From NCBI RefSeq assembly GCF_904846065.1, contig NZ_CAJGZV010000001.1:868001-932000 (forward strand): a stretch of 64,000 bases of DNA, read 5' to 3'. The position numbers and the translations under genes are program-made. This stretch comes from Psychrobacter immobilis. Its GTDB lineage: Bacteria > Pseudomonadota > Gammaproteobacteria > Pseudomonadales > Moraxellaceae. The first letter of the stretch is position 1. Every line of letters begins with the position of its first letter. Below are positions 12,502 through 22,617 of this stretch, piece by piece. The notes under the pieces were generated by a model. It had not been told where the DNA came from and searched no databases. It saw nothing but the letters and a program-made list of their open reading frames with translations.

Positions 12502-13293
12502 TTATTTATATTCATTTGCTAAAAAATCCAAATAGCGTTTCCACGAGCGCTCATCGGCACGTGCATCATATCTATCACTGCCGAACACGCTAAAGGCATG
12601 TGGTGCACCACTATATGTCACCATCTCATGCGGTACTTTTGCTGCTTCTAATGTCTTACCCAAAGTTGCGAAGCTCTCTAGAGAGACAGATTCATCAGCA
12701 GAGCCATGGAATACTAAGATTTCTCCAGTTGTCTTGTCATAACTTTGACCTGTTGGAATATCGAAGGCACCATGGAAGGGTACAAATGCTTTTTGCTCAA
12801 ATCCTGAGCGCGCCAGCTCCAGAGCAACGGTACCGCCAAAACAATATCCCATGGTAGTGCCTTTACGCACATCATTACCTTGTAGTCTTCCAGCATTCAA
12901 CGCACCTTGAAGTATGCGGCGCATTTTATTGCGATTATCGTATAATTCCCCAGTTAAGCGTTTGTTTTCTTCAATAGAAGTAGGACGAACGCCTTGCCCG
13001 AACATGTCTGCCGCCAATACGTTGTAGCCCTCCGTGGCTAACATGTCAGCACGTTTGCGCTCATAGTCTGTCAATCCATCCCAATCATGAATGAGTAGGA
13101 TAAAAGGCGCATTAGCTTTGTCGGCTTTGGCGTAATAGCCTTCGTATGCTTGATCATCCACGGTATAGGTAATATTTTTGGTTGTAATGGCGGCAGCTGT
13201 TTGGCTGAAAGTCAGTGCCATTAGTCCGATTGACGCACCCATTAGCAATGAGTGATAAGGTTTTTTGGACGTAGTCTTTGAAGTTGATAACAT
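12502..13293 (-). CDS. Secreted dienelactone hydrolase family protein
   Basis: This 263-residue alpha/beta hydrolase starts with a signal peptide (basic start, hydrophobic 15-31, TAAA-like cleavage near 35). The nucleophile elbow GYCFGG uses a cysteine (Cys151), the hallmark of the dienelactone hydrolase family. Asp200 (HGSAD) and His232 (GAPHAF) complete the triad. Classical members open dienelactone rings in chloroaromatic degradation, but a periplasmic member without catabolic neighbours is more likely a general esterase. The substrate is unknown. Confidence 0.85.
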   Translation of the reverse strand: MLSTSKTTSKKPYHSLLMGASIGLMALTFSQTAAAITTKNITYTVDDQAYEGYYAKADKANAPFILLIHDWDGLTDYERKRADMLATEGYNVLAADMFGQGVRPTSIEENKRLTGELYDNRNKMRRILQGALNAGRLQGNDVRKGTTMGYCFGGTVALELARSGFEQKAFVPFHGAFDIPTGQSYDKTTGEILVFHGSADESVSLESFATLGKTLEAAKVPHEMVTYSGAPHAFSVFGSDRYDARADERSWKRYLDFLANEYK

Positions 13294-13605
13294 GGTATGT
13301 CGCCTTATAATCGTATAAAAAAGATAAATAGTTGGCTAAAACCATGCCCATTTTATTTATCAACTGTTTTAATGCTTCCTAAGAGCATACCTTAAAAAAT
13401 CACTACATGACAAGAATCTATCGTCAACGTTGAGGCTCTGTTTAAATACGCTGAAATTACGGCTTTATCACGGCTGCAAACTTTAACCAAATATCAACAA
13501 GGAGTGCCATGAATTAGTCATATTTTTTGGCTAATATTAAAGACAGCTCTATACAAAAGTTCTAAAGAAATAGAGCCTACTTTTAATTACTAGCTAGGAT
13601 GCATA
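13294..13605. other. Intergenic region between divergent hydrolase and catalase genes
   Basis: These 312 bases separate two divergent genes and must hold both promoters. The only promoter I can support is the catalase one at 13527-13555. No gene is visible. Confidence 0.5.
13527..13555 (+). promoter_or_regulatory. Predicted catalase promoter
   Basis: TTGGCT (13527-13532), a 17-base spacer and TATACA (13550-13555) form a reasonable sigma-70-type promoter about 50 bases before the catalase start. Confidence 0.5.
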
Positions 13606-15693
13606 ATGAAAAATAATATTGATCATACTGACCCCGCTAAAGATATGAATACGGAACGTGGCAATGGCGGTGAGACTCACCAGCGCGCAGGGGATGACAC
13701 CAAAGTATTGACGACCCAACAAGGTGTCATCATCTCTGACAATCAAAACTCTCTAAAAGCAGGCGCACGTGGGCCAACCTTATTAGAGGACTTTGTGTTA
13801 CGAGAAAAAATCCATCATTTTGACCATGAGCGTATTCCTGAGCGTATTGTTCATGCGCGTGGTAGTGCTGCTCACGGTTATTTTGAACTCACTGAGTCGC
13901 TCGAAAAATACACCACGGCGAAAATTTTGACTGAAACAGGTAAACAGACGCCTTTATTTACCCGTTTTTCTACGGTTGCAGGTAACAAAGGCTCAAAAGA
14001 TACGCCACGTGATGTGCGTGGTTTTGCTGTGAAGATTTATACCGAAGAAGGTAATTGGGACATCGTGGGTAACAACATGCCAATTTTCTTTATTCAAGAT
14101 GCGATGAAGTTTCCAGACCTCATTCATGCGGTCAAACCAGAGCCGGATCGTGGATTTCCGCAAGCTGCTTCGGCGCATGACACCTTTTGGGACTTTGTGT
14201 CATTAAGTCCTGAGACCATGCATAATTTAATTTGGCTGATGAGTGATCGTGCACTACCACGCAGTTTACGCATGATGGAAGGCTTTGGTATTCACAGCTA
14301 TCGTTTAATCAACAAAGAAGGCAAGAGTACCTTTGTCCGTTTCCATTGGAAACCTGTACTCGGTGTACAGTCAACCACGTGGGATGAGGCGGTAAAAATC
14401 TCAGGCGCTGACCCTGATTATCATCGCCGTGATTTGTTTGAAGCCATTAATAATGGCGACTATCCTGAATGGGAGTTTGGCGTCCAGTTATTTACTGAAG
14501 AAGAGGCTGATAAATTCCCGTTTGATCATCTAGATGCCACCAAGCTGATTCCAGAAGAGATGGTGCCAGTGAAAGTCGTGGGTAAAATGGTGCTGAACCG
14601 TTATCCCGATAATTTCTTTGCAGAAACGGAGCAAGTGGCGTTCTGTCCATCGCATCTGCCACCAGGTATCGACTTCAGTAACGATCCATTATTACAAGGT
14701 CGTTTGTTCAGTTATCTAGACACGCAATTATCACGTTTAGGTTCGCCTAATTTTGCCCAAATTCCAATCAACGCGCCGAAATGTCCGTTTGCCAATAATC
14801 AGCAAGATGGTCATATGCAGATGCAAGTACCTAAGACTCGTGTACTCTATGAACCACAAAGTTTAGACCCAACCAGACCACGTGAAAGCGCCAAGCGTGG
14901 CTTTGAATCATTCCATGAGCAGTTGGATGATGGTGTGAAAGGTCGCGTGCGCGCAGAGAGCTTTGCCGATCATTATAGTCAACCGCGCATGTTCTATCGT
15001 AGCCAAACACCAGCTGAGCAAGCGCACATTGCTTCTGCTTATGCCTTTGAGCTAGGTAAAGTAGATACGGCGCATGTACGTACGCGTATGCTGAGTCATC
15101 TACCGCATATCGATGAAGACTTGGCAAATCGTGTGGCAAAAGCGCTAGGTATGGAACTGCCAGAGCCTGCTGATGCCGCTGCTCCTGTACAGGATATGGC
15201 GACATCGAAAGCAGTACAAACGATTGGTCTAACGCCTAAGAGTTTAAAAGGCCGTTTGATTGGTATCTTGGTCGCTGAAGGCTCAAAGCATAGTGAAATC
15301 AAAAAGTTCGAAGAGGCGGCAAAAGCGCAGGGTGCTAGCGTGAAAATCGTTGCACCCAATAAGGAAGTTGTCTTAGATGATGAGACGCGCATACAGGCTG
15401 ATGAGCGTCTCGCTGGCGGTCCATCAGTGATGTTTGACGCAGTCGTGAGTATCATTATGCCAGAGCAAGCTAAGAAGCTAGCCAAAGACAGCTCAGCATT
15501 AGATTGGTTCAACGATGCGTATGGTCATTGCAAAGCCATTGCTTATTGCGGCGCGACCGATGAGTTTATCTTAAGTAAGCTACCTATCGAAAAAGATGCC
15601 TTTGTCACGCCACTAGCTGAATTGGATACTTTTATTGAGAATGCCAAATCTCGTCTGTGGGAACGTGAGCCAAAGGTTCGTGATTTGGCGTAG
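13606..15693 (+). CDS. katE: Large-subunit monofunctional catalase with C-terminal DJ-1/PfpI-like domain
   Basis: This 695-residue haem catalase decomposes hydrogen peroxide. Key features are the catalytic histidine in [12 protein letters not shown] (His83), the asparagine in [10 protein letters not shown] (about 156), and the haem-ligand tyrosine region [12 protein letters not shown]. About residues 545-695 form an extra flavodoxin/DJ-1-like domain beginning [16 protein letters not shown], as in E. coli HPII and other clade 2 catalases. The first 50 residues are a polar extension. It is monocistronic, with its own promoter and terminator. Confidence 0.95.
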   Translation: MKNNIDHTDPAKDMNTERGNGGETHQRAGDDTKVLTTQQGVIISDNQNSLKAGARGPTLLEDFVLREKIHHFDHERIPERIVHARGSAAHGYFELTESLEKYTTAKILTETGKQTPLFTRFSTVAGNKGSKDTPRDVRGFAVKIYTEEGNWDIVGNNMPIFFIQDAMKFPDLIHAVKPEPDRGFPQAASAHDTFWDFVSLSPETMHNLIWLMSDRALPRSLRMMEGFGIHSYRLINKEGKSTFVRFHWKPVLGVQSTTWDEAVKISGADPDYHRRDLFEAINNGDYPEWEFGVQLFTEEEADKFPFDHLDATKLIPEEMVPVKVVGKMVLNRYPDNFFAETEQVAFCPSHLPPGIDFSNDPLLQGRLFSYLDTQLSRLGSPNFAQIPINAPKCPFANNQQDGHMQMQVPKTRVLYEPQSLDPTRPRESAKRGFESFHEQLDDGVKGRVRAESFADHYSQPRMFYRSQTPAEQAHIASAYAFELGKVDTAHVRTRMLSHLPHIDEDLANRVAKALGMELPEPADAAAPVQDMATSKAVQTIGLTPKSLKGRLIGILVAEGSKHSEIKKFEEAAKAQGASVKIVAPNKEVVLDDETRIQADERLAGGPSVMFDAVVSIIMPEQAKKLAKDSSALDWFNDAYGHCKAIAYCGATDEFILSKLPIEKDAFVTPLAELDTFIENAKSRLWEREPKVRDLA

Positions 15694-15716
15694 TTTTTTT
15701 AGACCTCTAATAAAGA

Positions 15717-15743
15717 ACTCAGCCTTAGCGCTGGGTTTTTTAT
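15717..15743 (+). terminator. Terminator after catalase gene
   Basis: An AACTCAGC stem against GCTGGGTT, with a short loop, is followed by TTTTTT, 24 bases after the catalase stop. Confidence 0.7.
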
Positions 15744-15886
15744 TGAATTTTTAAAGCTAATTTCAGAGTGCTTGGTAGCGCCCAAATATTTGAAAATAGA
15801 ATAAAAACTCAATGTGTATTTTAGTTGTTTTTTTGTTAAATAAAGTTTAAATTATCTAACAATACTATTCGTCCGGAATTTTTATC

Positions 15887-17110
15887 GTGAAAACACTTAA
15901 TAAGAATTTATCACTTAGTTTGTTGATTCTACTGACAGGCAGTCTAGTAGGTTGTGGCGGATCAAGTGGCAGCGATAATGCTGCTTCTAACGAACAGATA
16001 AATACTGAAAAACCGAAACCCGAAAAACCCAAGCCAGAAAATTCAAAACCCAGACCTGAAATACCGAAACCTGAAGCAGTAGAGCTAAAAGATACTTTGA
16101 CCCTACCTTCATTACCTCTCAATAATAAGCCATTAGATATTGAAGCTAATAATGACGGATTGAATGACCTTAAAACAGGAATATTTGATATTGACATTGG
16201 TCGCTACGAGGATAATAACCCGCAGGGTTATAGCTGTACGGACAAGAATCGAACATATTGTACTTTTGTTAAACAGTACAAGCTGGACGAAAGTTTAAAT
16301 AAAATTGTTGAACGCCATTGGATGTATGAGCCTGCATTAAAGCAATGGCTCTCAGTCAGTGATGGTATTACGGAAGACTTTTTTTATAATAGATACTTTA
16401 CTGGAGATACTCTAAGCTACAATGGCAAATGGGGCAGCCGCGACGAACTTACGTTTCCTGATTATAGAAGTGATTTTAAGGTAGGCGCGGGTAAGCTGAT
16501 TTTTGATAAAGGCAGCTCAAAATATGACGTTATTATTAAAGCGGTAGGTCTTCCGGGCGGGGCTAAAAGATACAATATCGACTTTATTTTAACGCAAGGT
16601 GAGGTAATAACGCTTGAAGATGTGGATTTTTTCTCAGGAAATAATCAATCAGGAGATGCCAACAAGTATTCAACATTAAAAGCGTATCGTGACGCTCACT
16701 CAAAAATTGAAGATTTGGTTTGTGCGCTTAAATTGAGTAACAGTGGACTGGTCTTTAACAAAGACATTCTTGGTGCTACTTTGTATAATATACAACCAGT
16801 TTGTACTTATGCCATCAATTATAATGTTTCACCTCAAATACTAGAAGAAGGCGTCAAAACAGTAGCTGGGAAAAAAGTAATTTATCTAAATAACCCCACT
16901 GATATGTCATTAGAGGCCTCTAAAAATACCAGTGAGCAGCAGTATCTGATGGCAATTGCATTGGGTAGTGATGGAGTTGCTCAAATGGGCCGAGCATATC
17001 AACCAGGGTTTGGCTACTCTTTAGAAACCCAGATTTATGATAGAAAAGGAATTTATCAGTATATGGAAATCACCAGTGACGATAAAGAGGCATTGGTTTT
17101 ACCATTCTAA
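15887..17110 (+). CDS. Uncharacterised lipoprotein with Lys-Pro-Glu repeat linker
   Basis: The gene starts at GTG 15887 with CCGGAA upstream. Residues 1-22 are a lipoprotein signal peptide with lipobox LVGC (Cys23), followed by GGSSGSD. Residues about 41-65 are a KPKPE-rich linker that could span the periplasm or cell wall. The remaining roughly 340 residues look like a soluble domain with several cysteines (SCTDKNRTYC, VCALKL, VCTYAIN) that could form disulphides. I do not recognise the domain. The gene is flanked by terminators on both sides, so it is monocistronic. It is probably an envelope protein specific to this group. Confidence 0.7.
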   Translation: MKTLNKNLSLSLLILLTGSLVGCGGSSGSDNAASNEQINTEKPKPEKPKPENSKPRPEIPKPEAVELKDTLTLPSLPLNNKPLDIEANNDGLNDLKTGIFDIDIGRYEDNNPQGYSCTDKNRTYCTFVKQYKLDESLNKIVERHWMYEPALKQWLSVSDGITEDFFYNRYFTGDTLSYNGKWGSRDELTFPDYRSDFKVGAGKLIFDKGSSKYDVIIKAVGLPGGAKRYNIDFILTQGEVITLEDVDFFSGNNQSGDANKYSTLKAYRDAHSKIEDLVCALKLSNSGLVFNKDILGATLYNIQPVCTYAINYNVSPQILEEGVKTVAGKKVIYLNNPTDMSLEASKNTSEQQYLMAIALGSDGVAQMGRAYQPGFGYSLETQIYDRKGIYQYMEITSDDKEALVLPF

Positions 17111-17151
17111 TTTAAAAACAGCATGAATTAATAGGCAGTAAAAACTCAAAT

Positions 17152-17179
17152 AAAAACCTAACATTAATGTTAGGTTTTT
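17152..17179 (+). terminator. Terminator after the lipoprotein gene
   Basis: A 14-bp perfect inverted repeat, AAAAACCTAACATT and its complement with almost no loop, is followed by T-rich sequence. Confidence 0.75.
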
Positions 17180-17285
17180 GCTTTTTAGCCAATGATGATT
17201 AAGCCAAAAAAAGAGCTAAGAAGCAAACCTATTTCAGATAAAGCCCATCTCAAGAAAAATAGTCACAAGCGTTCACTCAAAGTCA

Positions 17286-17313
17286 TTACAAGTTGAATGG
17301 TGGGCGCTATACT
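17286..17313 (+). promoter_or_regulatory. Predicted promoter for the MBL-fold gene
   Basis: TTACAA (17286-17291) and TATACT (17308-17313) are separated by 16 bases, about 80 bases before the start codon. The leader between them and the gene has a small GGCGC hairpin near 17325-17345. Confidence 0.4.
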
Positions 17314-17394
17314 AAATCCTATTAAGGCGCATTAAAAGCGCCTCCTATAGTAGGGATACTATAACAGTGAGCAATCATGTAGCAGGGAATGCAA

Positions 17395-18183
17395 ATGAGT
17401 TTATGTGAAATTATACGTTTAGAAGGATATATCCAAAGTACTTATCTTGCGGTATATCCAGATAAAATCATGCTGCTGGACGGTGGTTGCCGCCCTGATG
17501 TAGCGATGGTATTAGATTATATTAGAACGACGTTACAGCGACCAATCAGCGATCTAAAAGTCGTCGTGGTGACCCATATGCATCCTGATCATGCAGGCGG
17601 CGCTCATCAATTTAGAAAAGAGACGGGCTGTATCATTGTTTCGGCAGAAAAAAAGCATCAATGGTATCGCGGTATCGGTGGGCATGCCATGCATTTTGTG
17701 GATATAAATCTTGCGCATTATGTGGCCAGACGTCAAGGTCGCTCCCTTAAAAATCTGTATTATCCTGCCCATCTTACGCCTGATATTATCGTTAAAGATG
17801 GGGATAGCGTGCCAAAATTTGATGAATGGCGAGTACTGGAAACACCCGGTCATACAGATCGTGATTTATCTCTATTTCATATACCAAGTCGGCAAGTCTA
17901 TACGGCAGATTTAATTATCAAACTGCGTCATAAGTTCGTGGCGCCTTTTCCTATTTATGATCCTAAAGTCTATATTCAGTCACTACAAAGAATAAAGGCG
18001 TTAAAACCTTCTATGGTCATGATGGCACATGGATGTGAGCTGGCAATCGACGCAGAAACGTTTGATATGCTGATTACGCAAGCACCCAAGCATCCACGGA
18101 CGATTAAAGACACGATTAAGCATAAGCTACTGTGGCGAAAAGACGCTGACTTCACTATTTTTAAACGAAACCGTAAAAAATAA
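17395..18183 (+). CDS. MBL-fold metallo-hydrolase
   Basis: The metallo-beta-lactamase fold is shown by the zinc motif THMHPDH (two His, Asp, His), then ETPGHTDRDLSLF with the third-site histidine, YTADL with the bridging aspartate, and MMAHGC with the last histidine. At about 262 residues it fits the glyoxalase II/YflN-like group. I chose ATG 17395, because AGGGA at 17384-17388 is six bases from it but directly abuts the ATG at 17389. The basic C-terminal tail (residues 225-262) is unusual. The substrate is unknown. The gene ends at its own terminator. Confidence 0.85.
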   Translation: MSLCEIIRLEGYIQSTYLAVYPDKIMLLDGGCRPDVAMVLDYIRTTLQRPISDLKVVVVTHMHPDHAGGAHQFRKETGCIIVSAEKKHQWYRGIGGHAMHFVDINLAHYVARRQGRSLKNLYYPAHLTPDIIVKDGDSVPKFDEWRVLETPGHTDRDLSLFHIPSRQVYTADLIIKLRHKFVAPFPIYDPKVYIQSLQRIKALKPSMVMMAHGCELAIDAETFDMLITQAPKHPRTIKDTIKHKLLWRKDADFTIFKRNRKK

Positions 18184-18207
18184 AGTGAAATTTTAAACAA
18201 AAAAAAG

Positions 18208-18239
18208 CCCAGTCACTATTAACATAATGACTGGGTTTT
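18208..18239 (+). terminator. Terminator after the MBL-fold gene
   Basis: CCCAGTCA pairs with TGACTGGG across a 12-base loop, followed by TTTT. On the other strand, the flanking A-rich run would give a T tract, so it may also end the tRNA-Lys transcript. Confidence 0.75.
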
Positions 18240-18246
18240 CTAAATA

Positions 18247-18322
18247 TGGTGGGCCGACCGCGACTCGAACGCGGGACCAATTGATTAAAAGTCAACTGCT
18301 CTACCAACTGAGCTATCGGCCC
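18247..18322 (-). tRNA. tRNA-Lys (TTT), copy 2
   Basis: A 76-base cloverleaf with encoded CCA. The acceptor arm GGGCCGA pairs with TCGGCCC, and the loop CTTTTAA gives anticodon TTT. The sequence is identical to the upstream copy at 18482-18557. Confidence 0.95.
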
Positions 18323-18481
18323 TGAAGAGTATATAAAAAAGCATGGCTTTTTTAACTCTGCAAGTGAATTTACAACTTCGTAAATTCGGTGAAGTTTTCT
18401 AAAAGAAAGCTTCTTAAACTTTGTTACTTATTATGCCAATACCTGATAGGGCAATGTACATAACAAGCATAATACTAAATA

Positions 18482-18557
18482 TGGTGGGCCGACCGCGACT
18501 CGAACGCGGGACCAATTGATTAAAAGTCAACTGCTCTACCAACTGAGCTATCGGCCC
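18482..18557 (-). tRNA. tRNA-Lys (TTT), copy 1
   Basis: Identical to the copy at 18247-18322 and transcribed in the same direction, 159 bases apart. The duplicated block also includes bases after the CCA and a hairpin upstream of the tRNA (around 18362-18388 and 18597-18621). Confidence 0.95.
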
Positions 18558-18958
18558 TGAGCGAAGATAAAATGAAGTAGTACTTCATCTGAGTGCAAGA
18601 GAATTTACATTTTCGTAAATTCTAAAAACTCTATACCTTTACTAGGTTTATATCTACTACAAGATAAATTTCCTTGAAGGCAAACTTATTAAAACTAGAC
18701 ATCTAAAAAATGTCTTTAAACTTAATTTTTAATATTAGGTTAATCAACATTAAAAGAGGCATTAAGTTTGTTTCAACGTTTAAAGAATTTCTATCCCTAA
18801 ACGTGAGAGCACATTATATACACTATCAGGACAATTACAACCCCGTAATATAAAAAAAGTGCAATTAATGCGAAAAAATGCGTTTTTTTATATAATTTGG
18901 CTTATTGGTGGCTGTTTCATGGCAGTAAATGCCTATTTAAAACGTCAGTCGCGACGTT
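18558..18958. other. Intergenic region between macB and tRNA-Lys genes
   Basis: About 400 AT-rich bases without a gene. They hold a predicted promoter for the tRNA pair (18813-18840) and small hairpins: GAATTTAC with GTAAATTC, and GACATC-type repeats. The macB terminator is at the far end. Confidence 0.5.
18813..18840 (-). promoter_or_regulatory. Predicted promoter for tRNA-Lys pair
   Basis: On the minus strand, TTGTAA (18835-18840), 16 bases and TATAAT (18813-18818) form a good promoter with a GTGCTCTC discriminator. It would leave a leader of about 250 bases before the first tRNA. Confidence 0.45.
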
Positions 18959-18960
18959 TT
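18939..18960 (-). terminator. macB terminator hairpin overlapping the stop codon
   Basis: AAAACGTC pairs with GACGTTTT across six bases, followed on the minus strand by TTTTAAAT. The macB stop codon (18959-18961) lies at the base of the stem. Confidence 0.6.
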
Positions 18961-21016
18961 AGTCCCTAGACAGTGCTTCAACAGGATCTAATTTAGCAGC
19001 ATTACGCGCTGGCAAGAATCCAAATACGACACCAATCAGTGTTGAACATATAAATGCAGCAATGATAGAGGTTGGTGAGTAAATCACTTTAAAGCTATCA
19101 CCAGCAAAATTATTAATGATTTCACCAATAGCAAAGGCCAGTCCAATACCTAATAAGCCGCCCAAAATACAGACGAGTACGGCTTCTATCAAAAACTGCT
19201 GCATGATATCGTTTTGACGAGCCCCAACTGCCATACGTACACCAATTTCATTAGTGCGTTCCGTGACCGATACTAGCATAATATTCATCACACCAATACC
19301 ACCAACGATCAATGAGATAACAGCAACCGATGAGATGAGCAGTGTCATAGTACCTGTCGTTGATTCAATGGTCTGACGAATAGAATCTGAGTTAATAATA
19401 TTAAAATCATCTTTACCATGGCGACCTTCTATTATGTCGGAAATAGCTGACTCAGCTACACTAGATGAGACACTATCATCTAACAGTGCTATAAAACTAT
19501 CAATATTTGCACTACCAGTTATACGTGACATCACAGTGGTATAAGGCATATATATGACAGGTGTCGTGCTACTTGGTCCAAAGCCACCGTCGCTTGCCTC
19601 AAGGACGCCAACCACGCGTCCAGGCACACTACCGATGAGTATGACTTCTCCGATAGGGTTATCTATATCTGCAAAAAAAGCACTCTTGGCATTGTCATCG
19701 ATAATAATATCTTGACTGCGAAGGTCGATACTTTGCGAATCGAAACCTTGACCTAATGCCAGCGTCTCACCAGTGACCTCTAGATAATACTCACCAACAC
19801 CATTGATGGTCGAGTCTTCCTGCACGCTGCGATAGCGTACACTAGAGCTGGTATTGACTTGAGGGCTCACATTGATAACATACGGTTGACTGCTGACCGC
19901 TTCTGCATCTTCTGGTGTGAGGTTGTCGTCATTATATTTACGTCGCGGGTCGCCTCTAGGGTAGCCGTCATTGACGGTGATGGTATTGGTTCCTAGCGAG
20001 CTAATATTTGCGAGAATTTGCTGCTGAGAGCCTTGACCAAGACCAACGATAGACACAACCGCAGCGATACCGATGATAATGCCTAACATGGTCAGCAAGG
20101 TGCGCATCTTGTGTGCACGCATGGCAAGTAAGGACATTTTAAAAGCTTCGAGCAAACGATCCACAAAACTGCCAAAGGCACTTTTACGATGTCCACCGAG
20201 GATAGATTCTGGGTGTTGAGTTGTCGGTTTATAATGCTCAGTTTTGTAATCTGCAATGACGTAACCATCTTTTAACTCAATAACTCGTTCGGCTTGGGCA
20301 GCAAGTTTGGGATCATGAGTGACCATGATAATGGTATGACCTTTAGCATTTAGATCATGTAAGATCGCCATCACGTCTTCGCCAGATTTGCTATCTAGTG
20401 CACCAGTTGGCTCATCTGCTAAGATAACATCGCCACCATTCATCAGGGCACGAGCAACAGAAACACGCTGCTGTTGGCCGCCTGAGAGCTGGCTAGGACG
20501 ATTATTTACTTTTTCACCAAGACCTAGATCAGTCAAGAGCTTTTCTGCGCGATTGATTCGTGCCTCAGTGTTCATACCAGCATATACGGCAGGGACGGCA
20601 ACGTTATCTTTAGCGCTAATGTCACCAAGCAGGTGGTAGCGCTGAAAGATAAAGCCAAAATGCTCTCGGCGTAACTCAGCCAATTCATCTGCCTCTAGCT
20701 TGTTTGCTGATTGGCCATAAATCTTATAGTCACCTGCTGTCGCCTGATCTAAGCAACCCAAGATATTCATTAGTGTAGACTTACCAGAGCCAGATTGCCC
20801 GATAATCGCGACCATTTCACCTTGATTAATCGTTAAATTAACCTCGTGCAATACGCGAATGGTTTGCTCTCCGGCAGCAAACTCTCGAATAATACCCGAC
20901 AGCTCCATAATTGGCTTGTCAGCGGTAGCTGCAGTATTGATATTATTCGGTGATTTGGTTTCTATCGAAGCACTAGTGCTGTCAGTCGGCTGTTTAGTAG
21001 ATTGAGATATAGTCAT
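18959..21016 (-). CDS. macB: MacB-type ABC transporter (fused ATPase and permease)
   Basis: MacB powers a tripartite efflux pump that moves macrolides, lipoproteins or toxins out through a TolC channel. The N-terminal ATPase has Walker A GQSGSGKS, signature LSGGQQQR and Walker [11 protein letters not shown] transmembrane helix follows ([19 protein letters not shown]), then a large periplasmic domain and three C-terminal helices ending in PVEALSRD. I chose the ATG at 21016 (685 residues): the longer frame to 21073 starts with TTG and lacks a spaced ribosome binding site. macA lies directly upstream; no tolC is in the window. Confidence 0.92.
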   Translation of the reverse strand: MTISQSTKQPTDSTSASIETKSPNNINTAATADKPIMELSGIIREFAAGEQTIRVLHEVNLTINQGEMVAIIGQSGSGKSTLMNILGCLDQATAGDYKIYGQSANKLEADELAELRREHFGFIFQRYHLLGDISAKDNVAVPAVYAGMNTEARINRAEKLLTDLGLGEKVNNRPSQLSGGQQQRVSVARALMNGGDVILADEPTGALDSKSGEDVMAILHDLNAKGHTIIMVTHDPKLAAQAERVIELKDGYVIADYKTEHYKPTTQHPESILGGHRKSAFGSFVDRLLEAFKMSLLAMRAHKMRTLLTMLGIIIGIAAVVSIVGLGQGSQQQILANISSLGTNTITVNDGYPRGDPRRKYNDDNLTPEDAEAVSSQPYVINVSPQVNTSSSVRYRSVQEDSTINGVGEYYLEVTGETLALGQGFDSQSIDLRSQDIIIDDNAKSAFFADIDNPIGEVILIGSVPGRVVGVLEASDGGFGPSSTTPVIYMPYTTVMSRITGSANIDSFIALLDDSVSSSVAESAISDIIEGRHGKDDFNIINSDSIRQTIESTTGTMTLLISSVAVISLIVGGIGVMNIMLVSVTERTNEIGVRMAVGARQNDIMQQFLIEAVLVCILGGLLGIGLAFAIGEIINNFAGDSFKVIYSPTSIIAAFICSTLIGVVFGFLPARNAAKLDPVEALSRD

Positions 21017-21106
21017 AGCAATGTCTTTAATCAAAGATAGTGAGTGTCGTGAGAAAAGGGCTAAGTTGCTCAAGCCCTTTTATCGTTAACATAGTCAAAG
21101 AATTAA

Positions 21107-22450
21107 TTACATCCTTGGAGTACCAGGTATACGAGTACCACCACCACCACCACGGTTACCTGGAGCTTTGGCACTAGCTTCGCCGATGATGACTTGCTCA
21201 CCTTCTTCCAATCCGCTTAAAATTTGCGCATTTACTCGGTTATCAATGCCCACTTCTACTGTGCGAGGTTCTACTGTGCCGTCATCATTTAGTACGCGTA
21301 CAACCTTGCTGGTTTTTGCTTGACCTTCAGTTTGATTTCTCGCGGGTCTTTCTTGTATGGCTGCTGATGGTACAAGTAGGGTATCTTTGGCTTGATCGAT
21401 GATGATATAAATCTGGGCGGTCATATCAATACGAAATAATCGCTCAGGGTTAGCTACTTCTACGTAGCCAACATAGTAGATTGCAGAATCGGTTGAGCTG
21501 GTCTTGCTAATTTCCTCGGGTGCCGGCTCAATAGCTGTCAGTGTCGCATCATACTGCTTGTCTGGATTACCGATGATATTAAAGTAGGCGGGCATACCAG
21601 CATTGACATTGATAACATCGGCTTCGGAGATTTGTGCGTTGATTCTAACAGTAGACAAATCTGCTAAAGTTACGATGGTCGGGGCTGTTTGATTGGCATT
21701 GACCGTCGTGCCTTGCTCTGTGGTCACTGAGACGACAGTACCTGATATTGGCGCGCGAATCGTTGTATAGCTAAGGTCTTCTTGAGCCGTTGCGACATTG
21801 GTTTGAGACTTTCGTAATGCTGCTTGTTGGCTATTGATGTTTGCAGTGGCTGTTGCAATGGCGGCTTGTGCTGTATCAATAGCAGCGCGGGCATTGGCTA
21901 CTGATGCCTGAGCGGTAGCAACCTTTGTCGCTTGCGTATCATAATCCTGCTGCGATATCGCATCGATAGCCAGTAAGCCTTGCAAGCGCGCAAAGTCAGA
22001 CTGTGCTTGTTTGAGCTCAGACTGACGGCTGGCAAGATCGGCATAGGCACTTTTTAGACTCGCTTGTTTGCTTAACGATTCTGCTTGCGCACTTTGTAGC
22101 GCGGCTTCACTTTGCTCAAGACTGGCTTGTTCATTGCTCAGGCTGTTCTTCTGAGTCACTTGATCAATCTGTGCAATCAAATCGCCTTGTTTCACCTCGT
22201 CACCCACTTCTACATAGAGGTTTGTGACCTCACCAGAAACCTGTGCACCGACATCGACGGTATTAAGTGCTTTAACTTTACCTGATGCCATGACATTGTT
22301 TTCGATATCACCAACCTCAACAGGTGCGGTTAAATAACTGGGTTTTTCTTCCTCTGGTTTTAAAAAAGTATAGGCCAAAGCCCCTAATGCTACGATGATT
22401 AAGGCGATGACACCCCATTTGATAGCAGACTTTTTGCTTATTTTGCGCAT
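21107..22450 (-). CDS. macA: MacA-type periplasmic adaptor protein
   Basis: MacA bridges MacB and the outer-membrane channel. The 447 residues begin with a membrane anchor (about 12-30) and a split biotinyl-lipoyl domain (VDVGAQVSGEVTNLYVEVGDEVKQGD and TIRAPISGTVVSV). In between is a long alanine/glutamine-rich coiled coil (about 100-220) that forms the hairpin tube. Beta-barrel and membrane-proximal domains follow. The tail is glycine-rich (RGGGGGTR), which is unusual. It is 90 bases upstream of macB, clearly one operon. Confidence 0.92.
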   Translation of the reverse strand: MRKISKKSAIKWGVIALIIVALGALAYTFLKPEEEKPSYLTAPVEVGDIENNVMASGKVKALNTVDVGAQVSGEVTNLYVEVGDEVKQGDLIAQIDQVTQKNSLSNEQASLEQSEAALQSAQAESLSKQASLKSAYADLASRQSELKQAQSDFARLQGLLAIDAISQQDYDTQATKVATAQASVANARAAIDTAQAAIATATANINSQQAALRKSQTNVATAQEDLSYTTIRAPISGTVVSVTTEQGTTVNANQTAPTIVTLADLSTVRINAQISEADVINVNAGMPAYFNIIGNPDKQYDATLTAIEPAPEEISKTSSTDSAIYYVGYVEVANPERLFRIDMTAQIYIIIDQAKDTLLVPSAAIQERPARNQTEGQAKTSKVVRVLNDDGTVEPRTVEVGIDNRVNAQILSGLEEGEQVIIGEASAKAPGNRGGGGGTRIPGTPRM

Positions 22451-22617
22451 AACAACAATCCAGTCACAATGAAATCAAGTGTACATATAGTAGAGGCTTG
22501 AAGTCCAAAAGGGAATGGTAATTAGTTTAAGAAAGGTTAAGGTGGTTTTTTTAAAAAATATAATAATCTGAACGTAGGTTAGGATAGTAAAATTCTTCAT
22601 ATTGAAACAGGGGTTTT

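Noticed and set aside
13431..13580. Imperfect inverted repeat GGCTCT...AGAGCC around the catalase promoter
   Set aside because: Only about seven contiguous bases match; not convincing as an IS or MITE remnant.
15096..15512. 138-codon antisense frame in the catalase gene
   Set aside because: Its composition mirrors the catalase codons; no ribosome binding site or conserved motif.
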